Assembly: GCA_016184365.1 (NCBI GenBank)
Contig: JACPCW010000143.1
Location: 1 to 33,281 of the forward strand
From: Candidatus Rokuibacteriota bacterium
GTDB lineage: Bacteria > Methylomirabilota > Methylomirabilia > Rokubacteriales > CSP1-6
Direction: 5' to 3'
Length of the DNA stretch: 33,281 nucleotides
In this document: piece after piece, positions 21,744-29,648 of the stretch
Position numbering within the stretch: the first letter of the stretch is position 1
How the letters are laid out: every line of letters starts with the position of its first letter
The notes under the pieces: generated by a model
Database searches by the model: none
Told to the model about the DNA's origin: nothing
What the model saw: only the letters and a program-made list of their open reading frames with translations
Position numbers and translations under genes: made by a program

Positions 21744-22814
21744 TCAGAACAGGACCGTCTCGAACACTCTCAGGAAATTGTCCCCCATGATGCCCCGGAT
21801 CGCGGCGTCGTCGTAGCCGCGCGCGACGAGCCCGCGGGTCACGTTGGGACACTTCGCCAGCGAATCGAACTCCGGCGGGTACGTGAACTCGAGCTTCGAG
21901 GCTTCCGTGCCGACCCACAAGTCACGGTATGCGTCCGCCGGCCACTGCTCCATGCAATCGGGACCCAGCCCGACGTGCGCCGGGCCGACCAGCTTCACGA
22001 GGTGGTCGACGTGGTCGAGGAAGTCGTCGAGCGTGGCGACGCCGTCGGCCCTGAGGAACCGCGACATCATGTGCAGACCGACCACGCCGCCCCGGCGGCC
22101 GATCGCGAGCGCGAGCTCGTCGGGCAGGTTGCGCGGATGGTCGCAGAGCGATCGCGCGTTCGAGTGCGACGCGATGATCGGCGCCGTCGAGGCCTCGGCG
22201 GCGTCGCGGATCCCGTCGTCCGACATGTGTGAGACGTCGATGACGATGCCGAGTCGGTTCATCTCCGCGATCGCCGCGCGGCCGTAGGCCGTCAGCCCGC
22301 CACCGGCGCCGACCGACACGCCGTCGCCGAGCAGGTTGCGCCCGTTCCACGTGAGCCCGATCGAGCGGATGCCGAGGCGATGGAACATGCGCAGCAGCCC
22401 GAGGTCGTCGTCGATCGGCATCGCGCCCTCGAAGCCGAACACGACGGCCACCCGGCTTTCCCGCTCGGCCCGCCGGAAGTCCGCCGCCTCCAGCACCAGT
22501 CGCCAGCCGTCGCTCTCCTCGAGCTCGGCGTGCCAGTAGTCGAGCGCCTGCAGCGCGAACTTCGTGGCGGCGAGCGGGCGGATGTTGCGGAACGCGAACG
22601 TCGCGAAGTACGGCGTGTCGCCGGCGACGTGCTCGCACACCGCCTTGACGCCGCCCGCACGCAGCAGCGGAAGCTGGCGCTTCGCCGCCACGCCGCGCTC
22701 GCCCCGTGTCCGGCCTTCGCTCACGCCGGCGATGAAGTCCGTGTGCGCGGCGAACACGTAGCTCTCGGCATGGAGCCGCCGCGCGCGATCCTCCTCGGCC
22801 GGCGACAGCGTCAT
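21744..22814 (-). CDS. Membrane dipeptidase (peptidase family M19)
   Basis: A 356-aa zinc dipeptidase of the renal-dipeptidase family. The metal ligands are visible: His24 and Asp26 (AAHTDF), Glu129 (FGFEGAM), His196 (DVSHMSD) and His217 (ASHSNAR). M19 enzymes hydrolyse dipeptides, and some act on beta-lactam or other cyclic amide bonds. No signal peptide is present, so it is likely cytoplasmic here. Its ATG overlaps the hyuB stop (ATGA), and 11 nt separate it from the nitrilase-family gene. The presence of a dipeptidase in a hydantoin-type operon hints that the natural substrate may be a peptide-derived cyclic compound. Confidence 0.9.
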   Translation of the reverse strand: MTLSPAEEDRARRLHAESYVFAAHTDFIAGVSEGRTRGERGVAAKRQLPLLRAGGVKAVCEHVAGDTPYFATFAFRNIRPLAATKFALQALDYWHAELEESDGWRLVLEAADFRRAERESRVAVVFGFEGAMPIDDDLGLLRMFHRLGIRSIGLTWNGRNLLGDGVSVGAGGGLTAYGRAAIAEMNRLGIVIDVSHMSDDGIRDAAEASTAPIIASHSNARSLCDHPRNLPDELALAIGRRGGVVGLHMMSRFLRADGVATLDDFLDHVDHLVKLVGPAHVGLGPDCMEQWPADAYRDLWVGTEASKLEFTYPPEFDSLAKCPNVTRGLVARGYDDAAIRGIMGDNFLRVFETVLF

Positions 22815-24499
22815 CGGCGGCGCGCGGGTTTCTTCGTCGACCGCGCCACCGGCTTGGCCTTCGGCGCGGCGCCGCCGTCGAGGCCGTAGTCGCGGCGCGC
22901 GGCCTCCGCCGACACGTACCCGTCGGCCACGTCGCGGCGCACCAGCTCGCGGTCGCGCTTGCGCGGGTCGCCGTAGCCGGCGCCGCCCGCCGTTCGCACG
23001 GCGAACACCTCGCCGGGCAGCAGCCGCAGCGTCGTCTTCGCGTGCACCGGCCGGCCGTTCACCGTGACGGCCGCCGCGCCGCCCGATTTGCCGCGGTCGA
23101 GTCCGATCGTCGGATGCTCGATGCGATCGAGGCGCACCCCGACCGTGATCGGCTCGTCGGCGTACGAGCGCACCGCGAGCGACTGCGCGAGACCCCCGCG
23201 CGATCGGCCCGCGCCGCCCGAGTCGGTGGCGAGCTCTTTTTCGAGGAAGACGAGGGGCTTCTCGTTCTCCGTCACCTCGACCGGCACGCTCGAGATGTTC
23301 GCCGGCCAGCCCAGCGACGAGACGCCGTCGCGGTTCGGCCGCGCGCCGAGCCCGCCGTTCAGGAACATGATGTCGACGTAGCGGCGACCGCCGTGACCGA
23401 CGCCCATGTACGCGGACAGGTGCGGCGGCGTGCCCGTCTCGGCGATCACGCGGTCCGGCACCGCAGTACCGAGCACGCGGAAGATCAGGCCCTGGAGATA
23501 CATCGACACGAGCGCGCGGCCGCCCAGCGCCGACGGGTACGTCGCGTTCAGCACGGTGCCCTCCGGCGCGCTGAACCGGATGCGCTTCAGCGTCGCGCCG
23601 TTCACCGGCGAGGCCGGACGCGCGACGCAGATGGCGGCGTGCGCGACCTCCGCGAACGACCAGCGCCACGTGCAGTTGATGCCGTGCTGGTCTTGCGGCG
23701 ACGAGCCCGCGCAGTCGACCGCGAGGTCCTCGCCGGCGACCGTCACCGCGCACTTCAGCGTGATCGGCTGATCGAAGCCATCCGTCTCGACCTGGCCGCG
23801 ATACGTCCCGGACGGAATGCTCGCGATGCCCTGGCGCATGGCCAGATCGGAGCGCGCCCACACTTCCGCGAACAGGTCGTCGAGGTCGTCGAGCCCGCGC
23901 GCCTCGGCGAACTCCACCACCCGGCGCGCCATGATCGTGTTCGACGCGAGCTGCGCCATGAAGTCGCCGACGACGATGTCGGGGATGCGCACGTTGAGCC
24001 GGATGATGCGGAAGAGGTCCTCGTTCGGCTCGCCGGCGCGGAAGAGCTTCACGATCGGCAACCGGAAGCCTTCCTCGAAGATCTCCTTGGAGTCCGCGGA
24101 CAGGAGCCGCCCGCCGACGTCGGGCGAGTGCGACACGCTCATCGCGTACGCGATGATCCGCCGCCGGTGGAAGATCGGCGTGACGAAGAAGACGTCGTTG
24201 ATCTGGCTCGCGCCGATCCAGGGGTCGGTCGTGATGAGGCTGTCGTCGGGCTCGAGCGTCTCGGGCGGATACGCCTTCAGGAAGTCCTGCAGCGCGAGCG
24301 ACATGCAGCCGAGGAACGCCGGAAGGCCGTGCCGCCCCTGCGCGATCATCTCGCCGCGCGTGTCGAAGAGCGCGCAGCTGAAGTCCCACGCCTCCGTGAC
24401 GATGCGCGAGAACGCCGTGCGGAGCAGCGTCGCCTGCGCCTCGTCCACGATCGTGAGGAGCTTGTTCCACTGCATCGTGAGCGTCGTGGCGTCGAGCAT
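22811..24499 (-). CDS. hyuB: Hydantoinase B/oxoprolinase-family subunit
   Basis: A 562-aa HyuB protein. It opens with the family's TLTMQWNKLLTIVDEAQATL and LRTAFSRIVTEAWDFSCALF, then MIAQGRHGLPAFLG, and later [32 protein letters not shown] and a C-terminal RTAGGAGYGDPRKRDRELV. HyuB partners HyuA in ATP-dependent opening of hydantoins, N-methylhydantoin or 5-oxoproline, or in acetophenone-type carboxylation. The tail is basic and low-complexity (KAKPVARSTKKPARRR). ATG 24499 has GGAAGG 4-9 nt upstream. The gene lies inside a long overlap with hyuA. Confidence 0.93.
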   Translation of the reverse strand: MLDATTLTMQWNKLLTIVDEAQATLLRTAFSRIVTEAWDFSCALFDTRGEMIAQGRHGLPAFLGCMSLALQDFLKAYPPETLEPDDSLITTDPWIGASQINDVFFVTPIFHRRRIIAYAMSVSHSPDVGGRLLSADSKEIFEEGFRLPIVKLFRAGEPNEDLFRIIRLNVRIPDIVVGDFMAQLASNTIMARRVVEFAEARGLDDLDDLFAEVWARSDLAMRQGIASIPSGTYRGQVETDGFDQPITLKCAVTVAGEDLAVDCAGSSPQDQHGINCTWRWSFAEVAHAAICVARPASPVNGATLKRIRFSAPEGTVLNATYPSALGGRALVSMYLQGLIFRVLGTAVPDRVIAETGTPPHLSAYMGVGHGGRRYVDIMFLNGGLGARPNRDGVSSLGWPANISSVPVEVTENEKPLVFLEKELATDSGGAGRSRGGLAQSLAVRSYADEPITVGVRLDRIEHPTIGLDRGKSGGAAAVTVNGRPVHAKTTLRLLPGEVFAVRTAGGAGYGDPRKRDRELVRRDVADGYVSAEAARRDYGLDGGAAPKAKPVARSTKKPARRR

Positions 24500-26577
24500 G
24501 CCCTTCCTTCCAGACGGATCACCAGCGTGCGGAGGTCGTCGACCGAGAGCCGCGCGCCCGGCGGAACCACGGTGGTCGACTCACGGTCCTCCACGATCGC
24601 CGGGCCGTCGAGCGTGGCGCCGGGCGCGAGCGCGTAGCGATCGAACACCGGGCAGTCGATCGCCGCGTCCCGGCCGACGAAGAACACCGGACGGTGCGCG
24701 CGCGGGCCGCTCTGTCCGCCCTGGCTCGACCACGCGAGCTCGAGCGCCGGGCGCGGTCCCGACACGGTGACACGCCAGTTCACCGTCTCGACCGGCACTT
24801 CACGGATCTCGCGACCGTAGTGCTGGCGGTACGCCTCGTAGAACGCCTCCTGGATGCCGGCCACGAGATCGGTGCCGAGCTCGCCGGCCGGCAGCGCGAC
24901 GTTCACCTCGTAGCGCTGGCCGAAGTACCGCATGTCGGCCGAGCGCGCGACGGTGATCTCGTCCTCGATACCCGCCTGCGCGAGCAGCTGCCGTCCCTCG
25001 GCCTCGAGCGTGTCCAGACGGCCGGCGACGGCCTTCCAGTCCACCTGCTTCAGCTCGCGCATGTAGCCGAAGCTGAAGTCGAACGACACCGGCGACGCGA
25101 GACAGCCGACCGCGGACAGCACGCCGGCCGCGAATGGCACGCGCACGTCCGAGATGCCGAGCCGCTGCGCCACGTCGGCCGCGTGCGCCGGCGCGGCGCC
25201 GCCGAACGCGAGGAGCGTGTAGCCGCGCAGGTCGATGCCCTGCTCGGCCGCGTACACCGCCGCCGCGTTCGCCATGTTGTCGTTGACGACCTCGTGGACG
25301 CTGCGGGCGGCGCGCACCACGTCGACGCCGAGCGGCGCCGCCACCGTCGTCGCGATCGCGGTCGCGGCGCGCTCGCGGTCGAGCCGCATCGCGCCGCCGA
25401 GGAAATAGCCGGGATCGAGGTAGCCGAGCACGAGGTCCGCGTCGGTGACCGTCGGCGCGGTGCCTCCGCGCGCGTAGCACGCCGGCCCCGGGTCGGCGCC
25501 CGCGCTGTCGGGACCGACCGCGAGCAGCCCGAGCGCGTCGACGCGCCCGATGCTGCCGCCGCCGGCGCCGATCTCGATGAGGTCGACGGCCGGCGCGCGC
25601 AGCAGCAGCCCGCTGCCCTTCTGGAACCGCTTGACCCGCGCGACCTCGAGCTCCGTCGCGCGCGTCGGGTGTCCGGCGGTGATGAGCGAGATCTTCGCGG
25701 TCGTCCCGCCCATGTCGAACGCGAGCACGTCGGGGCGCCCCATTCGCTCGGCGTAGTAGGTCGCGACCGACACGCCGGCCGCGGGGCCCGACTCGACGAG
25801 CCGCACCGGCAGCGCGCGCGCGACCTCGAGACTGAGGGACCCGCCGCTCGAGCTCATGACGAAGAACGCCGCGCGCGAGCCCTGCGCGCGCAGCGCGTCG
25901 ACCAGCTCGCTGAGGTAGCTCGCGACGAGCGGCTGGACGTACGCGTTCGCGACGGTGGTCGACACGCGGCCGTACTCGCCGATCTCGGGCAGCACGTCGG
26001 ACGACAGCGACACCGAGGCGTCGGGCCGCTTCGCGCGAATGACCTCCGCCGCGGCCTGCTCGTTCCGCGCATCGGCATACGAGTGCAGGAAGCAGACCGC
26101 GATCGCCTCGATGCCGTCGCGCGCCAGCGCGTCCACCGCGCGGGCGACGTCGCGCCGGTCGACGGGCACCAGCACCTCGCCGTCGTACCGCGTGCGCTCC
26201 TTGACGCCGAGGCGGTGGCGGCGCGGCACGAGCGGCTCGGGAAACTCGATGAAGAGGTCGTAGAGGTCGTAGCGCAGCTCGCGGGCCGTCTCGAGCGCGT
26301 CGCGGAACCCGGCGGTCGTCAGCAGCGCGGTGCGCGCGCCCCGCCGCTGGATGATCGCGTTCGTCGCGAGCGTCGTGCCGTGCACGATCGTCCGCGCCGA
26401 CGCGTGGGCGGCGCCGGCCTGCGCGAGCGTCGCGTTCACGCCCTCGAGCACCGCCGTCGCCGGATGCTCCGGCGTCGTGAGGACCTTCGCGGAGTACGCG
26501 CGTCCGGTTCCGTCCTCGATCAGGACGACGTCCGTGAACGTGCCTCCGATGTCGACACCGATCGCGACGCGCGGCAT
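24346..26577 (-). CDS. hyuA: Hydantoinase A/oxoprolinase-family ATPase subunit
   Basis: A 743-aa HyuA protein with an ASKHA-type ATPase fold: phosphate loop 1 GVDIGGTFTDVVLI near the N-terminus, HGTTLATNAIIQRRG, a second phosphate motif FDMGGTTAKISLI and the family motif IEIGAGGGSIGRVD, then LGYLDPGYFLGG. HyuA supplies the ATP-dependent step for HyuB. The family normally ends near RTLVIRLE, about residue 692. Here no stop occurs, and the frame continues 51 residues across the start of hyuB, a 154-nt overlap with non-family, Arg/Ser-rich sequence. A lost stop codon is the simplest explanation. It is the first gene of the operon and divergent from the TRAP genes. Confidence 0.9.
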   Translation of the reverse strand: MPRVAIGVDIGGTFTDVVLIEDGTGRAYSAKVLTTPEHPATAVLEGVNATLAQAGAAHASARTIVHGTTLATNAIIQRRGARTALLTTAGFRDALETARELRYDLYDLFIEFPEPLVPRRHRLGVKERTRYDGEVLVPVDRRDVARAVDALARDGIEAIAVCFLHSYADARNEQAAAEVIRAKRPDASVSLSSDVLPEIGEYGRVSTTVANAYVQPLVASYLSELVDALRAQGSRAAFFVMSSSGGSLSLEVARALPVRLVESGPAAGVSVATYYAERMGRPDVLAFDMGGTTAKISLITAGHPTRATELEVARVKRFQKGSGLLLRAPAVDLIEIGAGGGSIGRVDALGLLAVGPDSAGADPGPACYARGGTAPTVTDADLVLGYLDPGYFLGGAMRLDRERAATAIATTVAAPLGVDVVRAARSVHEVVNDNMANAAAVYAAEQGIDLRGYTLLAFGGAAPAHAADVAQRLGISDVRVPFAAGVLSAVGCLASPVSFDFSFGYMRELKQVDWKAVAGRLDTLEAEGRQLLAQAGIEDEITVARSADMRYFGQRYEVNVALPAGELGTDLVAGIQEAFYEAYRQHYGREIREVPVETVNWRVTVSGPRPALELAWSSQGGQSGPRAHRPVFFVGRDAAIDCPVFDRYALAPGATLDGPAIVEDRESTTVVPPGARLSVDDLRTLVIRLEGRACSTPRRSRCSGTSSSRSWTRRRRRCSARRSRASSRRRGTSAARSSTRAAR

Positions 26578-26610
26578 CGCTCGGGACGATAACACGGAGT
26601 TCGCGGAGCG

Positions 26611-26640
26611 TTGACACGCGCGAAACTCCTTTGCTACGGT
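26611..26640 (+). promoter_or_regulatory. Candidate sigma70 promoter of the TRAP transporter operon
   Basis: A perfect TTGACA (26611-26616) and TACGGT (26635-26640) are spaced by 18 nt. Transcription would start near 26647, about 15 nt before the ATG chosen for dctQ. This argues against starting dctQ at the in-frame TTG, which is itself the -35 box. It lies between the divergent hyuA and TRAP operons, so a shared regulator site is likely here. Confidence 0.55.
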
Positions 26641-26661
26641 CGGGCTCGCTCGCGCCACGTC

Positions 26662-27267
26662 ATGCAATTCGAACCGCCCCAGAACCTCGTCGTGCTGCTG
26701 GTGTTCGCGGCCTTGAGCGCGCTCGGGCTGACGTGGGTCGCGCGGCGGTCGTGGACGACGGCGCGTCATCCGACGTGGCAAGACGTCGAGGCGTTCCTCG
26801 GCCTGTTCTCGATGCTCGGCATGCTCTACGCCGCGGCGATCCAGGTCAGCGTCCGCTACACGCTGTCGGAGTTCCTCGACCTGCCGTGGACCGAGGAGCT
26901 CGCCCGTCTCCTGCTCGTCTGGACCGCGCTCTGGGGCGCGGCCATCCTGCAGCGGACGGACGATCACATCGCGATGACCGTCGTGTACGACTCCCTGCCC
27001 GCACGGCTGCAGCTCGCGGTGCGGCTCCTCGGCGACGTCGTCGCGCTCGTCGTCCTGTCGGTGATCGCGTGGCACGGGTGGCTCTCGGCCAAGAAGCAGA
27101 TGATCATGACCACGGTCTCGCTCGGCATGCCGATCTCGATGTTCATCCTGCCGGTGGCGCTCGCGGCGACGATCATGGTCGTCCACACGCTCGTGATCAT
27201 CGTGCGCCGCCTGCGCGGCCAGCCGATCCGCACCTGGAGCCCCCTCGAGACCGAGTTGGAGCGATAG
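26662..27267 (+). CDS. dctQ: TRAP transporter small membrane subunit (DctQ type)
   Basis: A 201-aa protein with four hydrophobic helices: LVVLLVFAALSALGLTWVA, AFLGLFSMLGMLYAAAIQ, VVALVVLSVIAWHGWLSA and MFILPVALAATIMVVHTLVI. It has the DctQ signature WTEELARLLLVWTALWGAA followed by HIAMTV. The small subunit works with DctM and a periplasmic binding protein to import organic acids or related solutes, driven by an ion gradient. It overlaps nothing but lies 2 nt before dctM. Confidence 0.9.
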   Translation: MQFEPPQNLVVLLVFAALSALGLTWVARRSWTTARHPTWQDVEAFLGLFSMLGMLYAAAIQVSVRYTLSEFLDLPWTEELARLLLVWTALWGAAILQRTDDHIAMTVVYDSLPARLQLAVRLLGDVVALVVLSVIAWHGWLSAKKQMIMTTVSLGMPISMFILPVALAATIMVVHTLVIIVRRLRGQPIRTWSPLETELER

Positions 27268-27269
27268 GC

Positions 27270-28556
27270 TTGCCGCCGCTCGCGATCACGCTCGGCGTCT
27301 TCTTCGTGCTCTTCGTGCTCCGCGTGCCCGTCGCGTTCACGCTGGCGGCCGCGACCATCGTCGGGCTGGTGCTGAGCCCGTCGCCGATCCCGCTGTCGAC
27401 GCTCGCCACCGCCATGTGGCAGGGCATCAACTCGTTCGTGCTGCTCGCGCTGCCGTTCTTCATCCTGATGGGCGACCTGGCGCTCGCGAGCGGCGTGACG
27501 CGCCGGCTCGTCGATTTCGCGAAGGCGTTCGTCGGCCACATCTCGGGCGGGCTCGCGCACGTCTCGGTGGTCGTCAACATGATCATGGCCGGCATGTCGG
27601 GGTCCGATCTCGCCGATGCCGCGGCCACCGGATCGGTCCTGATTCCGGCGATGAAGCGCGTCGGCTACCCGGTCGGGTACGCGGCCTCGATCATCGCGGG
27701 CGCGGCGACGATCGGCCCGCTGATCCCGCCGTCGATCGCGTTCATCATCTTCGCGGCCGCGACCGACACGTCGGTCGGCCGCCTCTTCCTCGGCGGCGCG
27801 ATTCCCGGCGTGATGCTCGGCCTGCTGCTGATGGCGCAGGCGTACGTCGTCGCCCGGCGGCGCGGCTATCCGCGCGAGCCGCGGGTGCCGATGCGCGAGC
27901 GCGTGCGCCTGACATGGATCAGCCTGCCCGTGCTCGCGATCCCGGTGTTCGTCCTGGGCAGCATCATCGCCGGCGTCGCGACGCCGACGGAGGCCGCGGT
28001 GGTGGGCGCGCTCGCGGTGCTGGTCGTCGGCGGGTTCCTCTATCGCGAGCTCACCCTGCACACGGTGGCCCGGCAGTTCCTCGCGACGCTTCGCACGACG
28101 GCGTCGATCTTCTTCATCATCGCGACGGCCGCCGCGTTCGCGCGGGTGCTGACGCTCTACGGGGCGGCCACGGCCCTCGCGGACTGGATCACGGGGCTGA
28201 CCACGAGCCCCGCGCTGTTCCTGCTCGGCGTCAACGTCGTCTTCGTCCTGCTCGGCTGCGTCGTCGATACCGTGCCGATCCTGCTCGTGTTCGTGCCATT
28301 GCTGATGCCGACCGTCAAGGCGCTCGGCATCGACCCCGTCCACTTCGGCGTCGTGACCGTGTTCAATCTCCTGATCGGCCTCATCACGCCGCCGTACGGG
28401 CTCACCATGTACCTGCTCTGCCGGATCTCCGGCATCTCGCTCGCGGAGTTCTGGCGGTACGCCTGGCCGATCTTCACCGCCATGGTGTTCTCGCTGATGC
28501 TGGTGACGTTCATCCCCGCGCTCACGACCTGGCTGCCGAGCCTGGTCATGCCGTAA
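27270..28556 (+). CDS. dctM: TRAP transporter large permease subunit (DctM type)
   Basis: A 428-aa permease with about 12 hydrophobic segments. It has DctM hallmarks: LPFFILMGDLALASGVTRRL, MSGSDLADAAATGSVLIPAM, GPLIPPSIAFIIFAAATDTS and the late VFNLLIGLITPPYG. It forms the transport channel with DctQ. The start is inferred as TTG 27270, 3 nt after the dctQ stop, because the first hydrophobic helix (AITLGVFFVLFVLRVPVAF) follows at once and no ATG or GTG fits. The length is normal for the family. Confidence 0.92.
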   Translation: MPPLAITLGVFFVLFVLRVPVAFTLAAATIVGLVLSPSPIPLSTLATAMWQGINSFVLLALPFFILMGDLALASGVTRRLVDFAKAFVGHISGGLAHVSVVVNMIMAGMSGSDLADAAATGSVLIPAMKRVGYPVGYAASIIAGAATIGPLIPPSIAFIIFAAATDTSVGRLFLGGAIPGVMLGLLLMAQAYVVARRRGYPREPRVPMRERVRLTWISLPVLAIPVFVLGSIIAGVATPTEAAVVGALAVLVVGGFLYRELTLHTVARQFLATLRTTASIFFIIATAAAFARVLTLYGAATALADWITGLTTSPALFLLGVNVVFVLLGCVVDTVPILLVFVPLLMPTVKALGIDPVHFGVVTVFNLLIGLITPPYGLTMYLLCRISGISLAEFWRYAWPIFTAMVFSLMLVTFIPALTTWLPSLVMP

Positions 28557-28610
28557 TCTCTCGGCCATGACATGTCCGCGCTCCCCCAACGTCCCACACC
28601 GGAGGGTTTC

Positions 28611-29571
28611 ATGAACCGACGTACCGCGCTGTCCATGATCGGAACCACCGTCGCCGGCGCCACGCTCGGACGCTATACCCCGGCCCGCGCGCAGGCCGCC
28701 CCGAACTTCCGGCTCGGCATCGTGATCAGCCGCGACGCGCTCGGCGGCGAGTTCGGCCTGACGTTCATCGACACGCTGAAGGCGAAGAGCGGCGGACGGC
28801 TGAACGCGACGTTCTTCGACAAGGCGCAGCTCGGCGGCGAGACCGAGATGATGGCGAACCTCCGGACGGGCGAGCTCGACATGGCGATCCTGGGCGCTCG
28901 GCCTCGCCGAGCTGCCGTTCCTCTGGAAGAGCCCCGATCACGTCCATCGCACGCTCGACGGCGACATCGGCCGGCGGATGATGGGCATGCTCGAGCCCAA
29001 GGGCGTCAAGGGCCTGGTGTTCGGCGAGTGGGCCTATCGCGAGCTCCTCGTGAAGCCGCGCGCGGTCAACGCGCTCCCGGACGTCAAGGGCCTCAAGGTG
29101 CGCGTGATCGAGAACCCGATCTACGTGGCGACGTGGCGTGCGGTGGGCGCGAACCCCGTCCCGATGGCGTGGCCGGAGGTCTACACCGGTCTCCAGCAGG
29201 GCACGATCGACGCCGTCGACACGAACCCGATCGGCATGCGCGACTCGAAGCTCTACGAGGTCGCGAAGCACCTCGCCGTCATCCACCACATCTTCACGGC
29301 GCTCGTGATGATGATCAACATCGACAAGTGGAAGGCCCTCTCGCCCGAGCTCCAGAACGTCGTGATGGAAGCGGCGAAGGCCGGGCAGGCGGCGAATCGC
29401 GCCAAGGCGACGCGCGCCAACGAGGACGCGATCGAGGTCATGAAGTCGAACGGCGTGAAGGTCACGCAGCCGGACCCGGCGCCGTTCCGCGCGCAGGCCG
29501 AGAAGGTCCACAACCAGTTCAAGGCGCAGGTCGGTCCCGATCTCCTCAAGCAGGTGCAGGCCAGCTCGTAG
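28611..29571 (+). pseudogene. dctP: TRAP transporter solute-binding protein (DctP) broken by frameshift/deletion
   Basis: The N-terminal part (frame of ATG 28611) has a Tat-like signal peptide, MNRRTALSMIGTTVAGATLG then ARAQA, and DctP motifs LGGETEMMANLRTGELDMAIL. At about 28890 the frame breaks. The next frame reads LGLAELPFLWKSPDHVHRTL, then KGLKVRVIENPIYVATWRAV GANP and AWPEVYTGLQQGTIDAVDTN, to a normal end at 29571. About ten residues normally lying between DMAIL and LGLAELPF are absent, so this is a small deletion not divisible by three, not a simple indel. GGAGGG precedes the ATG. Without this protein the neighbouring dctQM would lack their own receptor. Confidence 0.85.
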
Positions 29572-29648
29572 GGAGTCGGGTTGCACACGCCGTGGGGCGC
29601 GAAGCGGCCTGCGCTGTCACCCCGACCTCCGCGAATGGCTTCGAGATC

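Noticed and set aside
21744..24470. A 908-aa fusion ending in the dipeptidase
   Set aside because: The N-terminal part is a shadow of hyuB. The ATG at 22814 overlaps the hyuB stop and starts the real M19 protein.
26631..28556. A 641-aa DctQ-DctM fusion
   Set aside because: The first 213 residues are in a different frame from dctQ and carry no membrane helices. DctM begins at TTG 27270.
28880..28980. Programmed frameshift in dctP
   Set aside because: There is no slippery heptamer or stop arrangement at the break, and about ten conserved residues are missing, which a frameshift alone would not cause.
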